DNA of 64,000 nt from Pseudomonadota bacterium (GCA_020161475.1 JAIUNQ010000002.1:35168-99167); one strand, 5' to 3'; numbered from the stretch's first letter, positions 51,986-62,464 are shown. The notes: generated from the sequence alone by a model not told the origin. A program made the numbers and translations.

Positions 51986-53796
51986 CAGTGAGCCCCTTCC
52001 ACAGCTTCACCCGCCTGCGCCTTGGCGACGATATCGGGCGTATTCAGTTCTTCGGGCACGGCGAAATGATGGCCCTTTTTCATCCACGCGCCGAGCGCCG
52101 GGTTGGCGGAATAGACGCAGAAGGGAATGGCCAGCACGAAGCCGATGGTGATGGGCAGCGCCCAGAGCGCGAAGCACCAAGAGGTGGCCGCCATGGTGCC
52201 GATGAGGACGATGCCATAGACCGTCTGCGGCCAGAGGTTGGAGGTGGCGACATCCCACGGAATGCCATGGGCATCACGCTCCTGCCCGCCCCAGGTCACC
52301 GACTTGCCGAACACGAGGCCGGCGATGAACACCGTGGTGCGGAAAGCGTCCGAAGCACCCAGCACCCAGCCGTGGAAGATGTCGATGACGCCCTGCACCA
52401 GCACGCGGAGCGCGCCGCCGAAGCGTTTTGCGCGTCCCGGTTGGATGAGGATGTCCAGCAGCCCGACCATCTTCGGTGTCTGGTTGATGACGAGGTAGGT
52501 CAGATAGAGGCAGAGCGCGGAGCGGGTGTCGAAACCGGCCAGCGCCTCGCCGTCAAACGGCTTGATCGCGGCCAGCGGCATCAGCAGCGTCCAGCCCGGA
52601 ATGGCGGCAAACATCAGGATCGCCCAGATGAGCTGGAAGCGCGAGACCGGATAAATGCCCTGCAGGGACAGCAGCTTGAAATATTGCAGGTTGCCCTGGC
52701 ACCAGCGGGTGTTGCGGCGCAGGAACTCCAGCAGCGTCGGCGGGAATTCCTCCCACGAGCCGGTTTCCTCCGGCACGATGCGCACTTCATAGCCCGCCTT
52801 GCGCATCAGGGTCGCTTCGACCTGATCATGGCTGAGGATATGCCCGCCGAAGGGCGGCTTGCCGGAAAGCACCGGCAGGTGGCAATCGTCGCGGAAGGGC
52901 TTGGTGCGCGCCAGCGCATTATGGCCCCAGAACTGGCCGCATTCGCCGGTCCACCAATTCTGGCCTGCGATGTAGCAACGCATGCCGGTGCGCATGCCGA
53001 ACTGGAAGACACGCGCAAAAGCCGAGGAGGACGGCAGGCCGATGACCATGGTCTGCAGGATGCCGATTTTCGGGTTTTCCTGCATGATGCGCACGTATTT
53101 GAGGATGGTGGGGCCATCCATCAGGCTGTCGGCATCCAGCGGCAGGAAGAGATCGTAGTCATCGCCCCAGCGCTCGAGAAAATCGCGCACGTTGCCGGCC
53201 TTGAAGCCGGTGTTATCGGTGCGGCGGCGATAGAGGATGGTCGCGCCCGTGGTATCGGCCGCCTTCCACGCCTCAACGCCCGCCTCTTCCTGCGCGGCGA
53301 CATCATCCTTGTTGGTGTCCGACAGCAGGAACCACGCGAATTTCTCGCCTTGGCCCGTCGCATCCACCTGCGCCTTGATCAGCTTCATGCGCAGCAGCGC
53401 GCGGGAAGGATCCTCGTTGCGCAGGGTCATGAAGATCGCGGTTTTGAGGGAAAGCGCGGCATCCGGCTCCTTCAGCGCCGCGAAGGGCGCGACCTGCTCG
53501 ACCGCATTCTTCGAGCCGTGGAACAGGAACAGGCCGATGAGCGAGTTCCAGAAGCCGAACACGGTCCAAGGCAGCACGCCGAGAAAGCAGACGAACAGAG
53601 CGATATCCACCCAGCTCCAGCCGCTTGACCCCAGCAGCTTCCATGCCCAGCCCAGCAGGAACAGCGCCAGCGCAACGTTGAGCCCGGCGAACAGAATGCG
53701 CCGCAGCGTCAATGCCTCGGCACTCTGCGTACCCGAGGGGGTCAGGGTGACACCGGGAAGCGGGGACGGGGTGGGGGAAGAAGCGTCCGAGGACAT
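51985..53796 (-). CDS. opgH: Glucan glucosyltransferase OpgH/MdoH
   Basis: Inner-membrane GT2 enzyme that polymerises glucose from UDP-glucose into osmoregulated periplasmic glucans. The 603-residue protein has N-terminal helices (about 35-75), a cytosolic catalytic domain with PLDADSLMDG (DxD), HILSHDQVEATLMRKAGYEV (TED-like region) and RRNTRWCQGN (R/QxxRW), then several C-terminal helices. It is shorter at the N terminus than the E. coli protein. The ATG at 53796 has AAAGG upstream; a TTG at 53823 is less likely. It is coupled to a secreted protein of unknown function rather than opgG. Confidence 0.9.
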   Translation of the reverse strand: MSSDASSPTPSPLPGVTLTPSGTQSAEALTLRRILFAGLNVALALFLLGWAWKLLGSSGWSWVDIALFVCFLGVLPWTVFGFWNSLIGLFLFHGSKNAVEQVAPFAALKEPDAALSLKTAIFMTLRNEDPSRALLRMKLIKAQVDATGQGEKFAWFLLSDTNKDDVAAQEEAGVEAWKAADTTGATILYRRRTDNTGFKAGNVRDFLERWGDDYDLFLPLDADSLMDGPTILKYVRIMQENPKIGILQTMVIGLPSSSAFARVFQFGMRTGMRCYIAGQNWWTGECGQFWGHNALARTKPFRDDCHLPVLSGKPPFGGHILSHDQVEATLMRKAGYEVRIVPEETGSWEEFPPTLLEFLRRNTRWCQGNLQYFKLLSLQGIYPVSRFQLIWAILMFAAIPGWTLLMPLAAIKPFDGEALAGFDTRSALCLYLTYLVINQTPKMVGLLDILIQPGRAKRFGGALRVLVQGVIDIFHGWVLGASDAFRTTVFIAGLVFGKSVTWGGQERDAHGIPWDVATSNLWPQTVYGIVLIGTMAATSWCFALWALPITIGFVLAIPFCVYSANPALGAWMKKGHHFAVPEELNTPDIVAKAQAGEAVEGAH

Positions 53797-54026
53797 GGGC
53801 GCAAGACCTTTTGCAAAAGACAATACGGGGCGCTGGGCCGACTCTGGCCCCTTTTCGCTCGCACCCTATGCCCAAGTGCAGATGAACAAAAGCAGACAGC
53901 GCGGAATTCATTTTCGTTCATTGCCGCTTCATGCTGCACTGCGTTAAAGTCGTTGTCCGGCTACAGACGCGTAAGGCGCGCAGCCATCGCAACAGGGGGG
54001 AGCCATGGACCGGAAGGAACCGCGCG

Positions 54027-55148
54027 ATGCCGTCTCAGCTTGCCCTTCGTGCCTATGCGCCCGCTCGCGTGCTCCCGGTCGATCTGCCCATGCGTGATGT
54101 TGCCTTTCTGATCCCCGGTGATCTTGAATTGCCCACAGGCGGTTATGCCTATGACCGTTCGGTGCTGCGCCTGTTGCCGTCCTTCGGCCTGCGCCCGATT
54201 CAGGTGGCCCTGCCCGGCTCCTTCCCCAACCCCTCGGCGGAAGACCTTGAGGATTGCGCGGCCATCGTGCGCTCACTGCCCAAGGATTGCCTGCTGCTGA
54301 TTGACGGGCTCGCCTATGGCGCAATGCCCGAAGCGCTGATCCGTGGGTTCGAGCGTCCTGTTGTCGCGCTGTGCCATCATCCGCTGGCACTGGAGAACGG
54401 CATTTCCGCCACCCGCGCCGAAGCGCTTTATGCCAGCGAGCGCAACGCGCTAGCGCTGGCGCGCCATGTCATCGTCACCTCGCCGATGACCGCCCGCATT
54501 CTGAGCGGTGATTTCGACGTGCCGGAGGGCAAGATCACGGTGGCCCAACCCGGTGCCACCCGCAAGGGCCGCGCCGCCGGTTCCGGCAGCCCGCGCCTTG
54601 AGGTGCTGGCCGTCGGCTCCATCGTGCCGCGCAAGGGCTATCATGTGCTCATCGAGGCGCTGACCAAACTCAAGGCGAAGAACTGGCGCCTTTCCATCGT
54701 CGGCGCTGTGCGGGCGCCCGATTGCGCGGCCGCGCTCGATGCGCAGATCGCTGCGGCGGGCCTTGGCGAAAAAGTGCGTCTGCTGGGCGCGGTGAACGAG
54801 AAGGCGCTCGATTCGCTCTATGAGCATGCCGATCTCTTCGTGATGTCCTCACTCTTCGAGGGCTATGGCATGGTGCTGGCCGAGGCGATGGCGCGGGGCC
54901 TGCCGATTGTCACCACCACCGGAGGGGCTGCGAGCGAAACCGTGCCAACCGGTGCGGGCCTCAAGGTGCCGCCGGGGGATGCGGATGCGCTGGCCGAAGC
55001 GCTGGCCGAAGCGCTGGCCGACCCGGCCCTGCGCCGTAGCCTTGCGGATGCGGCCTTTGCCGCCGGTGAGAACCTGAAGAGCTGGGATGATACCGCCAGC
55101 ATCATCGCGCAGACGCTGCGCGATGTCGATGCGGCGGAAACAGCATGA
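54027..55148 (+). CDS. Family 4 glycosyltransferase
   Basis: A 373-residue GT-B protein. The C-terminal domain carries LAVGSIVPRKGYHVLIEAL and the E-x7-E motif in SSLFEGYGMVLAEAMARGLPIV. The N-terminal domain begins VAFLIPGDLELPTGGYAYDRSVL with the glycine-rich loop. The sequence ALAEALAEALAD near residues 321-332 is encoded by three copies of a 12-bp unit (GCGCTGGCCGAA). AAGGAA precedes the ATG at 54027. Acceptor unknown. Confidence 0.88.
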   Translation: MPSQLALRAYAPARVLPVDLPMRDVAFLIPGDLELPTGGYAYDRSVLRLLPSFGLRPIQVALPGSFPNPSAEDLEDCAAIVRSLPKDCLLLIDGLAYGAMPEALIRGFERPVVALCHHPLALENGISATRAEALYASERNALALARHVIVTSPMTARILSGDFDVPEGKITVAQPGATRKGRAAGSGSPRLEVLAVGSIVPRKGYHVLIEALTKLKAKNWRLSIVGAVRAPDCAAALDAQIAAAGLGEKVRLLGAVNEKALDSLYEHADLFVMSSLFEGYGMVLAEAMARGLPIVTTTGGAASETVPTGAGLKVPPGDADALAEALAEALADPALRRSLADAAFAAGENLKSWDDTASIIAQTLRDVDAAETA

Positions 55149-55268
55149 ACCTGACCGGTTTGCGCCGCAATTCATCCATCTGCCGTTCATTTGCGCTATG
55201 GGAAAAGCGCTCCTGAGCAGGTGCCCGCCCTCTTGTATCGGCGGCATTCTGCAGGGAGTTTTCCGGCC

Positions 55269-56423
55269 ATGAACAAGGTCGTTCCGGTGAGCCAGGTCCG
55301 TTCTGTCAACAAGGTCAGTTCGATTCTTGCCCTGTTTGATGCACCCGAGGCGCGCGATGTTGAACGCGCGCTGGCGGAATTCCGGGCCGGGCGCCCGGTC
55401 GTTCTTCTGTCCGATGATCGGGCGCTGCTTGTGCTTCATGTCGAAGCGCTGGGGCAGCGTATTGTCGAGGGGCTGGCGTCCTTCGCGCCGGGGCAGGCCC
55501 GCCTTGTGCTGCCCGCCGCGCGCCTGCGCCGAATGGGCCTCAAGGGCCGTCAGCAGGCGGGTGTTCTCGCCTTCCCCACCCCCGACGCCGCCCGCGTGCA
55601 GGCGCTCGCCTTCGGCACGCGCCTCAAGGTGGATGCACCTGTTGCCCCCGCCAGCGCGCTGGACGAAGCCGCGCTTGAGCTGGCGCGCCTCGCGCTGCTG
55701 GCCCCGGCAATCTACGCGCTGCCGCTCGACACCTCACTTCTGACGCCCGATCTCATCCAGATCGAGGCGGAGGCCGTTGCCGCTTACCGCGCCCAACGCG
55801 CGGTGAAGCTCGAATTGACGGCACGCGCACCGGTGCCGCTGGAGTTTGCCCGCGAATGCGAGTTTGTGGTGTTCCGTGGTGGTGAGGGCCTCAAGGATCA
55901 GGTGGCCGTGATTGTCGGCAAGCCGGACCCCGCCAAGCCTGTGGCGATCCGCCTCCACTCCGCCTGCCTGACAGGCGATCTCTTCGGTGCTCTGCACAGC
56001 GATGCGGGCGATCAGCTTCGCGCCAGCGTCAAGGCCATGGCCGAGGGCGATGGCGGTGTGCTGCTGTATCTGGATCAGGAGGGGCGCGGCAACGGCATTG
56101 CCAACAGCCTGCGCGCCTATCGCCTTCAGGGACAGGGCTGGGACACCTATGACTCCGACGAGGTTCTCGGCTTCGGGCAGGACCAGCGGCGCTTCGATTT
56201 CGCCGCCGAGATGCTGCGCCAGCTGGGCTACACCCATGTGCGCGTGATGACCGGCAACCCGCTCAAGCTCAAGGCGCTGGAAGCGGCCGGGCTGGAGGTG
56301 AGCCGCGAGGCTGTCGCCGAGGCACACGCCGTGACCGACAAGCCGGGTGAGCGCGCGGGCCAGAAGACAGGGCATGTCATTGAGCTGGACGCCATGGTCG
56401 CCCATGCGCCCCCGCGCGATTAA
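55269..56423 (+). CDS. GTP cyclohydrolase II homologue missing two zinc cysteines
   Basis: A 385-residue protein whose C-terminal half (about 190-370) is RibA-like: HSACLTGDLFGALHSDAGDQ, YLDQEGRGNGIANSLRAYRLQGQGWDTYDSDE, LGFGQDQRRFDFAAEMLRQLG and MTGNPLKLKAL. In active GTP cyclohydrolase II the zinc is held by C-x10-C-x-C. Here C233 is kept, but the other two positions are S244 and A246. The residues of the catalytic EGRG and DxR segments remain. The N-terminal half (FRAGRPVVLLSDDRALLVLHVEALGQRI...) is an extra domain of alphaproteobacterial long forms. It may be a riboflavin-pathway paralogue with altered chemistry or a non-catalytic form. Start: ATG at 55269. Confidence 0.82.
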   Translation: MNKVVPVSQVRSVNKVSSILALFDAPEARDVERALAEFRAGRPVVLLSDDRALLVLHVEALGQRIVEGLASFAPGQARLVLPAARLRRMGLKGRQQAGVLAFPTPDAARVQALAFGTRLKVDAPVAPASALDEAALELARLALLAPAIYALPLDTSLLTPDLIQIEAEAVAAYRAQRAVKLELTARAPVPLEFARECEFVVFRGGEGLKDQVAVIVGKPDPAKPVAIRLHSACLTGDLFGALHSDAGDQLRASVKAMAEGDGGVLLYLDQEGRGNGIANSLRAYRLQGQGWDTYDSDEVLGFGQDQRRFDFAAEMLRQLGYTHVRVMTGNPLKLKALEAAGLEVSREAVAEAHAVTDKPGERAGQKTGHVIELDAMVAHAPPRD

Positions 56424-56523
56424 GTGTTGGCATCTCTTTCATTTTTTCCGGCTTTACTTTTTCGCGACATGATCACAAATGCGTGATCTGCGCTGCCCCG
56501 GCGCGTGAAGAGGCCCAAAAGCG

Positions 56524-58878
56524 ATGCTTCCCCCGACCGTCCCTGCCCCGGTCGCGCCCGGCTCCAACCTGCCGGCGAAGCAGGATCGCATCTGGCTGCT
56601 CACGGTACTGGTCTATCTCGTGCTGGCACTTCTGCTGTGCCTGCCGTGGATTTCCGGCAGGGTTACGATTCCTTGGGATGCCAAGGCGCATTTTCAGGCG
56701 CAGGTGCAGTTTCTGGCGCAATCCATCCATGAGGGGCAGAGCCCCTTCTGGGCACCCTACGTCTTTGCCGGGCATCCGCAGATCGCGGATCCGCAGTCGC
56801 TGATCTTCTCGCCGCCTTATCTCGCGCTGGCGCTCTGGACGGCCAATCCCACCTTTGCGCAGCTCGATGGGGTTGCCTTTGCCACCCTGATCTTCGGCGG
56901 CCTCGGCGTGTTCGGCTTCGGGCGGGACCGCCACTGGCACCCCGCCGCCGCCATAGTCGCGGCGCTGTGCTTTGCCTTCGGCGGCAGCGCGGCCTGGCGT
57001 ATCCAGCACATCGATCAGGTTACCAGCATCGCGTTTTTCCCCTGGGCGCTGTGGATGCTGGAGCGCGGTTTGCGGCTGCATTCGGCGCGCTATGGCGCTC
57101 TGGCGGGCTTTTTTGCCGCGCTCGTCTGCGCGGGGCCGGATCAGGTGGTGTTTCTCTCGCTGGTCTGCCTCGCCGGTTTCACACTGGCGCATTGGTTGAC
57201 CGGGCCGGGCCGCCTGAAACGCATGCGCCTGAGCGTGCGCCCGCTGGTGGCGGGGGCCATCGTCGGGGCAACCCTCGTGCTGCCGCAGCTTTTGATGGTG
57301 CTCAGCTTCGCGGAAGGGTCAAACCGCGCGCATATCACGCTGGAGGGCGCGGAATGGGGGTCGCTGCACCCAAGCCGCCTGATCACGCTGTTCCTCTCGA
57401 ATATCTACGGCACCATCGGCCCGATGCAGGACTTCTGGGGTGCACCGAGCATCAACTGGCCGGGCGCAGTGACCTCGAACATCGCCCGCAATATGGGCAA
57501 CCTCTATTTCGGCGCCATTCCGGCGCTGGCGCTGGTCGGTTGGCTGCTCTCCAGTGATGCCCGCCACCGCCGCCGCGCTGTGCTCGGTGTGCTCTATCTG
57601 GTGATGCTGGGCTATGCGCTGGGCCGGTTCACGCCCGTGTTTTCGCTGTTCTATGCCTACCTGCCGGGCACCGACCTGTTCCGTCGTCCGGCGGATGCAC
57701 TGTTTCTCGTTTCGGCACTGGGCGCCTTGCTCGCCGGGTTCGGCGTGGACCTCTGGCTGGATCGCACGCGCCGGGTGTCGCAAACGCTACTCTACGGGCT
57801 GGCGCTGGTGGTGATCCTTGCGTTCCTCATGGGGATGGGGCTGGCAATCTGGGCGGGTCGGCTTCGGCAGGCCCTGCCGGAGGTGGGCCTGAGCGCGCTG
57901 GTGCTCGCCGGGGCCGTGCTGGCGCTAATTGCGGCCCGGCGCTATGCCTCGCGCGCGCCGGTGATGGCCGTGCTGATCCTTGGCGGGGCGATTACAGCGG
58001 ATCTCGCATGGTCGATCCGCCCAAATGACTCCACCGGTCTGCCGCCGGAGAATTACCGCGAGCTGAGCGCGGATGGCGGCAACGAAACCATGGAATGGCT
58101 GAAAGCGAATGTGGTGCGCGAGGGCAACCGGCGCGATCGCATCGAACTGGCCGGCCTCGGGTTCGACTGGCCCAATGCCTCGCTGGTGCACAAGCTGGAG
58201 AATACACTTGGCTATAACCCGCTGCGCATCGGCTTTTACAGCCAGGCCACGGGCGCAGAAGACCATGTTCCCTTCCCCGAGGCGCGCAAGTTCACCCCGC
58301 TGATGCCGGGTTATCGCTCGCCCTTCTCGCGCCTGCTGGGGCTGCGCTACATCGCTTCCCCCGTGCCGCTCGATCAGATTGACCCCGATCTGAACATGAA
58401 CCCGCTCAAGCTGGTGAAGAAAACCCGCGACGGTTTCATCTACGAAAATCCGGACACCTATCCGCGTGTCATGGTGGTCGGCTCGGCCTGGACGATGGAT
58501 CAGACCCAATTGATCCGCACCGGCAACTGGCCCTCCACCAAGCTCGACGAAATTGCGTTTGTCGAGCCCAACGCGATTCCGCTGCCCCAAGGGCTTCCCG
58601 GCGGCTCCGCCAAGATCATCCGTTACGAGAACACCGAGGTGGAGGTGGAGGTCAACGCCACGGAGGGCGGGTTGCTGTTGCTGTGCGACACGTGGCACCC
58701 GTGGTGGTTCGCCACCGTGGACGGCCTGAACGCCCGCGTTTTGCGCGCCAACGGCATCTTCCGCGCTGTTGTGCTGCCGCGCGGCGCGAACCGGGTGGTG
58801 TTCAAATTCGAACCCCTGCGCGGCTTGTTCCGCCGCACGCTGGTGCATGGCGCCACGCCTGTTTTCGATACGCCCTGA
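56524..58878 (+). CDS. YfhO-like multi-pass membrane protein
   Basis: 784 residues with about a dozen predicted helices over residues 20-500 and a C-terminal periplasmic domain. The pattern WISGRVTIPWDAKAHFQAQVQFLAQSIHEGQSPFWAPYVFAGHP, with the acidic residue in the first periplasmic loop, resembles the YfhO/GT-C group, whose members transfer sugars from lipid carriers. The C-terminal CDTWHPWWFATVDG segment also occurs in YfhO proteins. GAGG lies 13 bp upstream of the ATG. It probably modifies an envelope polymer, perhaps with the preceding glycosyltransferase. Confidence 0.8.
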   Translation: MLPPTVPAPVAPGSNLPAKQDRIWLLTVLVYLVLALLLCLPWISGRVTIPWDAKAHFQAQVQFLAQSIHEGQSPFWAPYVFAGHPQIADPQSLIFSPPYLALALWTANPTFAQLDGVAFATLIFGGLGVFGFGRDRHWHPAAAIVAALCFAFGGSAAWRIQHIDQVTSIAFFPWALWMLERGLRLHSARYGALAGFFAALVCAGPDQVVFLSLVCLAGFTLAHWLTGPGRLKRMRLSVRPLVAGAIVGATLVLPQLLMVLSFAEGSNRAHITLEGAEWGSLHPSRLITLFLSNIYGTIGPMQDFWGAPSINWPGAVTSNIARNMGNLYFGAIPALALVGWLLSSDARHRRRAVLGVLYLVMLGYALGRFTPVFSLFYAYLPGTDLFRRPADALFLVSALGALLAGFGVDLWLDRTRRVSQTLLYGLALVVILAFLMGMGLAIWAGRLRQALPEVGLSALVLAGAVLALIAARRYASRAPVMAVLILGGAITADLAWSIRPNDSTGLPPENYRELSADGGNETMEWLKANVVREGNRRDRIELAGLGFDWPNASLVHKLENTLGYNPLRIGFYSQATGAEDHVPFPEARKFTPLMPGYRSPFSRLLGLRYIASPVPLDQIDPDLNMNPLKLVKKTRDGFIYENPDTYPRVMVVGSAWTMDQTQLIRTGNWPSTKLDEIAFVEPNAIPLPQGLPGGSAKIIRYENTEVEVEVNATEGGLLLLCDTWHPWWFATVDGLNARVLRANGIFRAVVLPRGANRVVFKFEPLRGLFRRTLVHGATPVFDTP

Positions 58879-58896
58879 ACCTCAGGTTGCGCCCGA

Positions 58897-59763
58897 TCAG
58901 GCGGCATGCCCCGCACGGGTTGCCAGCAGACGATCCAGCACGACGCGGGCCCCCGACAGCTCCTCAAGCGCCTGCACGAGCAGCGTGCGTGCCTGCCCCG
59001 GGGGAGCCACAAGCGGTGCCGGATAAGCCGATGTGCCATACGACACACTGGAGGGCGGAACGTGCGGTGCCTGCACGGCTTCTGGCTGCACCTCGGCGCG
59101 CTGCAAGCCCCCCCGGAACATCGAGACCTGCGGCGGCGCGACCGAAGGCTGCGGAGCGGCAGATGGCTGGGGCTGGGCCTCCACCAGAGCCGCAATCGCT
59201 GGCGCTGCCGGCGCAACCTCGACCGCGCGCTCCAGCATGAGGACGGCTGCGGGCTCCTCCACCAAGGGCGGCATTGCAAGACCGGGAAGCCCGAAGAGCG
59301 GCGCGGCGACAGCCGGTGCCGGCGCCGGGGGCGGCACAAAAACGGGCGGGGCGGCATAAACCGGCTCGGGCGCGGGCGGCGCCATGAGCGGCGCGGACAT
59401 CACGGGCGGCGGAGGCGGTGCGTAGGCAGGGGGCGGCGCCACCGGCGTCGGCAGGGATGGCGCGATGAGAGGAGCTTCCTCGACATCCTCGACCGGGCGG
59501 GCCCAGGCCATGACGGCGCGCGCGCCTTGCTCCTTCAGGATGCGCTGCACACCCTTGATGGTGTAACCTTCCTTGTAGAGCAGATGGCGAATGCCCTTGA
59601 GAAGCTCGACATCATCGGGGCGATAATAGCGACGACCGCCGCCCCGCTTGAGCGGCTTGATCTGCGGAAAGCGGGTTTCCCAAAAGCGAAGGACATGCTG
59701 CGGGAGATCGAGATCTTCCCCGACTTCGCTGATTGTGCGGTAGGCGTCCGGCGCCTTGTCCAT
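58897..59763 (-). CDS. MerR-family regulator with a proline-rich tail
   Basis: A 288-residue protein. Residues 8-80 form a MerR winged helix ([51 protein letters not shown]). They are followed by about 170 residues rich in Pro and Ala and a short conserved C-terminal helix ([21 protein letters not shown]). There are no metal-binding cysteines. This protein next to ihfA is conserved in many Hyphomicrobiales; the target genes are unknown. Confidence 0.88.
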   Translation of the reverse strand: MDKAPDAYRTISEVGEDLDLPQHVLRFWETRFPQIKPLKRGGGRRYYRPDDVELLKGIRHLLYKEGYTIKGVQRILKEQGARAVMAWARPVEDVEEAPLIAPSLPTPVAPPPAYAPPPPPVMSAPLMAPPAPEPVYAAPPVFVPPPAPAPAVAAPLFGLPGLAMPPLVEEPAAVLMLERAVEVAPAAPAIAALVEAQPQPSAAPQPSVAPPQVSMFRGGLQRAEVQPEAVQAPHVPPSSVSYGTSAYPAPLVAPPGQARTLLVQALEELSGARVVLDRLLATRAGHAA

Positions 59764-59820
59764 CTTCGAGCCTCGTCCGGCGCGTCGGTTTAAGAATCAC
59801 ACGCGCCGGTCACGATGGAA

Positions 59821-60132
59821 TCAGTCCTCGTCGGCTTCTTCAAGGCCGTTGATGCGGGCCTTCATCACATTGGACGGCTTGAACACGAGCACGCGGCGCG
59901 GCGTGATCGGCACTTCCACACCCGTCTTCGGGTTGCGGCCGACGCGCTCACCTTTCTGGCGAACGACGAAAGAGCCGAAAGAAGAAAGCTTTACGGTTTC
60001 GCCACGCACCAGCGTCTCGCTGATTTCGCGCAGCACCGCCTCGACGAGCTCCGAGGACTCCGCCCGGCTCAATCCGAGTTTCTGGTACACCGCTTCACAT
60101 AAGTCCGCACGCGTAACCGTCTGGCCAGCCAT
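59821..60132 (-). CDS. ihfA: Integration host factor subunit alpha
   Basis: A 103-residue HU/IHF-family DNA-bending protein. It has [29 protein letters not shown] and the beta-arm region [23 protein letters not shown], with the conserved arm-tip proline. The position downstream of plsX-fabH is the classical alphaproteobacterial arrangement. Confidence 0.95.
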   Translation of the reverse strand: MAGQTVTRADLCEAVYQKLGLSRAESSELVEAVLREISETLVRGETVKLSSFGSFVVRQKGERVGRNPKTGVEVPITPRRVLVFKPSNVMKARINGLEEADED

Positions 60133-60225
60133 TTTATTGATCCCTATCCAGCCTGTCGTCTATTGTACGAAATACCTACCGCTTTTACCTCTGCGGTAAC
60201 GACCTGAACTCGCCCGGTCAAGTCT

Positions 60226-61197
60226 TCACAGACGAAACAGTGCCGAACCCCATGTAAAACCGCCGCCCATCGCCTCAATCAGCACCACTTGACCCCTTTT
60301 TAGGCGACCATCCCGCCAAGCCGTATCCAGCGCCAGAGGGATGGATGCAGCGGAGGTGTTGCCGTGATCCTGAACCGTCAACACCACCTTATCGAGCGAA
60401 ATGCCGAGTTTTTCAGCACTCGCCGTGATAATGCGGCGATTGGCCTGATGCGGAACGAACCAGTCAATTGTGGAAGAATTATAGCCAGTTGCTGCGTAAG
60501 CGTCCGTAATAACATCAGTAATCATGCCAACAGCATGCTTGAAGACTTCTTTGCCTTCCATGCGCAGATGCCCGGCCGTACCGGTCGTCGAGGGCCCCCC
60601 ATCGACATAGAGCTTCTCGCGGTGGCGGCCATCCGAACGCAGATGCGTGGTGAGAATGCCGACATCCTCATTGGTGCCCGCAGCCTCGAAAGCCTCCAGA
60701 ACCACGGCACCGGCCCCGTCCCCGAACAGGACGCAAGTGGTGCGGTCTTCCCAGTCGAGAATGCGCGAGAAGGTTTCCGCGCCGATCACCAGGGCCCGCT
60801 TGTGCGAACCGGAGGCCAGAAACTTGTCCGCCGTGGTGAGGGCGAAAACGAAGCCCGAGCAGACGGCAGCCACATCGAAGGCGACACCCTTGGTGATGCC
60901 CAGCGCTGCCTGCACCTGCGTTGCGGTGGCCGGGAAGGTGTAGTCCGGCGTCGCCGTGGCCAACACAATCAGGTCGATGTCCTCGGCCTTGACACCGGCA
61001 TCCGCCAGCGCGCGCTCGGCCGCTTTGGTGGCCAGCATGGAGGTGGTTTCACCCTCCGCGGCGACATGGCGCGCCATGATGCCGGTGCGCTGCGTAATCC
61101 ACTCATCGGAGGTGTCCACGCGCTTGGCGAGTTCCTCGTTGGTGACGCGGTTTGCCGGCAGATAGCTGCCAAACCCCAGAATTCGCGAACGCCGCAT
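60226..61197 (-). CDS. fabH: 3-oxoacyl-[acyl-carrier-protein] synthase III
   Basis: Starts fatty-acid synthesis by condensing acetyl-CoA with malonyl-ACP. The 323-residue protein has catalytic C113 in [11 protein letters not shown], histidine in PHQANRRII and asparagine in [11 protein letters not shown]. The ATG overlaps the plsX stop as TGATG, so translation is coupled. An earlier in-frame start within plsX (61287) is unlikely. Confidence 0.97.
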   Translation of the reverse strand: MRRSRILGFGSYLPANRVTNEELAKRVDTSDEWITQRTGIMARHVAAEGETTSMLATKAAERALADAGVKAEDIDLIVLATATPDYTFPATATQVQAALGITKGVAFDVAAVCSGFVFALTTADKFLASGSHKRALVIGAETFSRILDWEDRTTCVLFGDGAGAVVLEAFEAAGTNEDVGILTTHLRSDGRHREKLYVDGGPSTTGTAGHLRMEGKEVFKHAVGMITDVITDAYAATGYNSSTIDWFVPHQANRRIITASAEKLGISLDKVVLTVQDHGNTSAASIPLALDTAWRDGRLKRGQVVLIEAMGGGFTWGSALFRL

Positions 61198-62318
61198 CAC
61201 GAGCCTTCCGTCATTTCGCCTGCGCCACCGGCAGGCTGGTTGTCCATGGCCTCGACCATGCGCGTGGAAGCGCCGGGGAGAACCCATTCACCGCGATCGG
61301 CCAAAGCCTTGGTGATCTTGGCGAGCAATTCGTATTTCACCATGTCGTAGGCGACCTCAATGGCGCTGGCATAGCCCATGGCGTCAGTGCCGCCGTGGCT
61401 TTTGACGACAATACCGTCAAGGCCAAGGAAGACTGCACCGTTCACCGCGCGCGGGTCCATCTTGGCTTTCAGCGCCGCAAAAGCGCCACGCGCGAAGAGA
61501 TAGCCGATCTTGGCCCAGAAGGAGCGCCCGATGGCTGCCTTGAGATAATCCGCGATCTGCTTGGCGGTGCCCTCGGCGGTCTTGAGCATGATATTGCCCG
61601 CAAACCCCTCGATCACCACAACATCCGTGGTGCCGCGGCCGATGTCATCTCCCTCGATGAAGCCATGATAGCTCAGGTTGGGCAGGTTGGCCTCGCGCAG
61701 GATGCGCGCCGCCTCCTTCACCTGTTCAACGCCTTTGACCTCCTCGACACCGACATTGAGCAGGCCCACGCTGGGGCGCTCGATATCAAAGACGATGCGG
61801 GCCATAGCGGAGCCCATGATGGCCATATCGACGAGATTTTCAGCCTCGGCGCCAATCGAGGCGCCGACATCGAGCACAATGGACTCGCCCCGAGCCGTCG
61901 GCCAGAGGCAGGCCAGCGCCGGGCGATCGATCCCCTGCATCATGCGCAGGCAGAACCGGGACATGGCCATGAGCGCGCCCGTGTTGCCGGCGGAGACCGC
62001 GGCATGGGCCTCGTCCTTCTTCACCGCATCGATCGATTGCCACATCGAGGATTTGAAGCGTCCGCGGCGTAGCGCCTGGCTCGGCTTCTCCTCCATGGTG
62101 ATCGACACATCGGTGTGGCGCACCTCGGCCTTGGCCTTGAGCGCGGGAAAACGAGCCAGTTCAGCCTCGATGGCGGTGGAATCGCCATAGAGCAGGAACT
62201 GGATGTCCGGGTGCCGCTCCAGCGCGAGCGCCGCGCCGGGGATTACCACGGAGGGGCCGTGATCACCGCCCATCGCGTCAAGCGACAGTCGCACCTGACC
62301 AGTCGTGGGTGTGCTCAT
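61197..62318 (-). CDS. plsX: Phosphate acyltransferase PlsX
   Basis: Converts acyl-ACP to acyl-phosphate for phospholipid synthesis. 373 residues with the N-terminal signature [32 protein letters not shown] and the C-terminal [16 protein letters not shown]. Start at the ATG at 62318; 31 further codons upstream are open but lack similarity. It is separated from the DUF177 gene by a hairpin terminator and coupled to fabH. Confidence 0.96.
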   Translation of the reverse strand: MSTPTTGQVRLSLDAMGGDHGPSVVIPGAALALERHPDIQFLLYGDSTAIEAELARFPALKAKAEVRHTDVSITMEEKPSQALRRGRFKSSMWQSIDAVKKDEAHAAVSAGNTGALMAMSRFCLRMMQGIDRPALACLWPTARGESIVLDVGASIGAEAENLVDMAIMGSAMARIVFDIERPSVGLLNVGVEEVKGVEQVKEAARILREANLPNLSYHGFIEGDDIGRGTTDVVVIEGFAGNIMLKTAEGTAKQIADYLKAAIGRSFWAKIGYLFARGAFAALKAKMDPRAVNGAVFLGLDGIVVKSHGGTDAMGYASAIEVAYDMVKYELLAKITKALADRGEWVLPGASTRMVEAMDNQPAGGAGEMTEGS

Positions 62319-62414
62319 CCGAGGTTCGCCTCCGGCGCAAGGATCAGGTTGCGCCGGAATTTCGCCGACGCCAAAGGGGGTTCGAATAGAATTTCGCTCC
62401 GCAGCGCGCAAGCC

Positions 62415-62440
62415 TAAAAAAAGCGCAAGCGTAAGCGCTT
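62415..62440 (-). terminator. Terminator between the DUF177 gene and plsX
   Basis: On the minus strand AAGCGC, loop TTACGCTT, GCGCTT, then a T-run of seven. It ends the CBP3-DUF177 transcript before plsX. Confidence 0.65.
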
Positions 62441-62464
62441 CCTGATTTTCAGGCGTTCGAGCGC

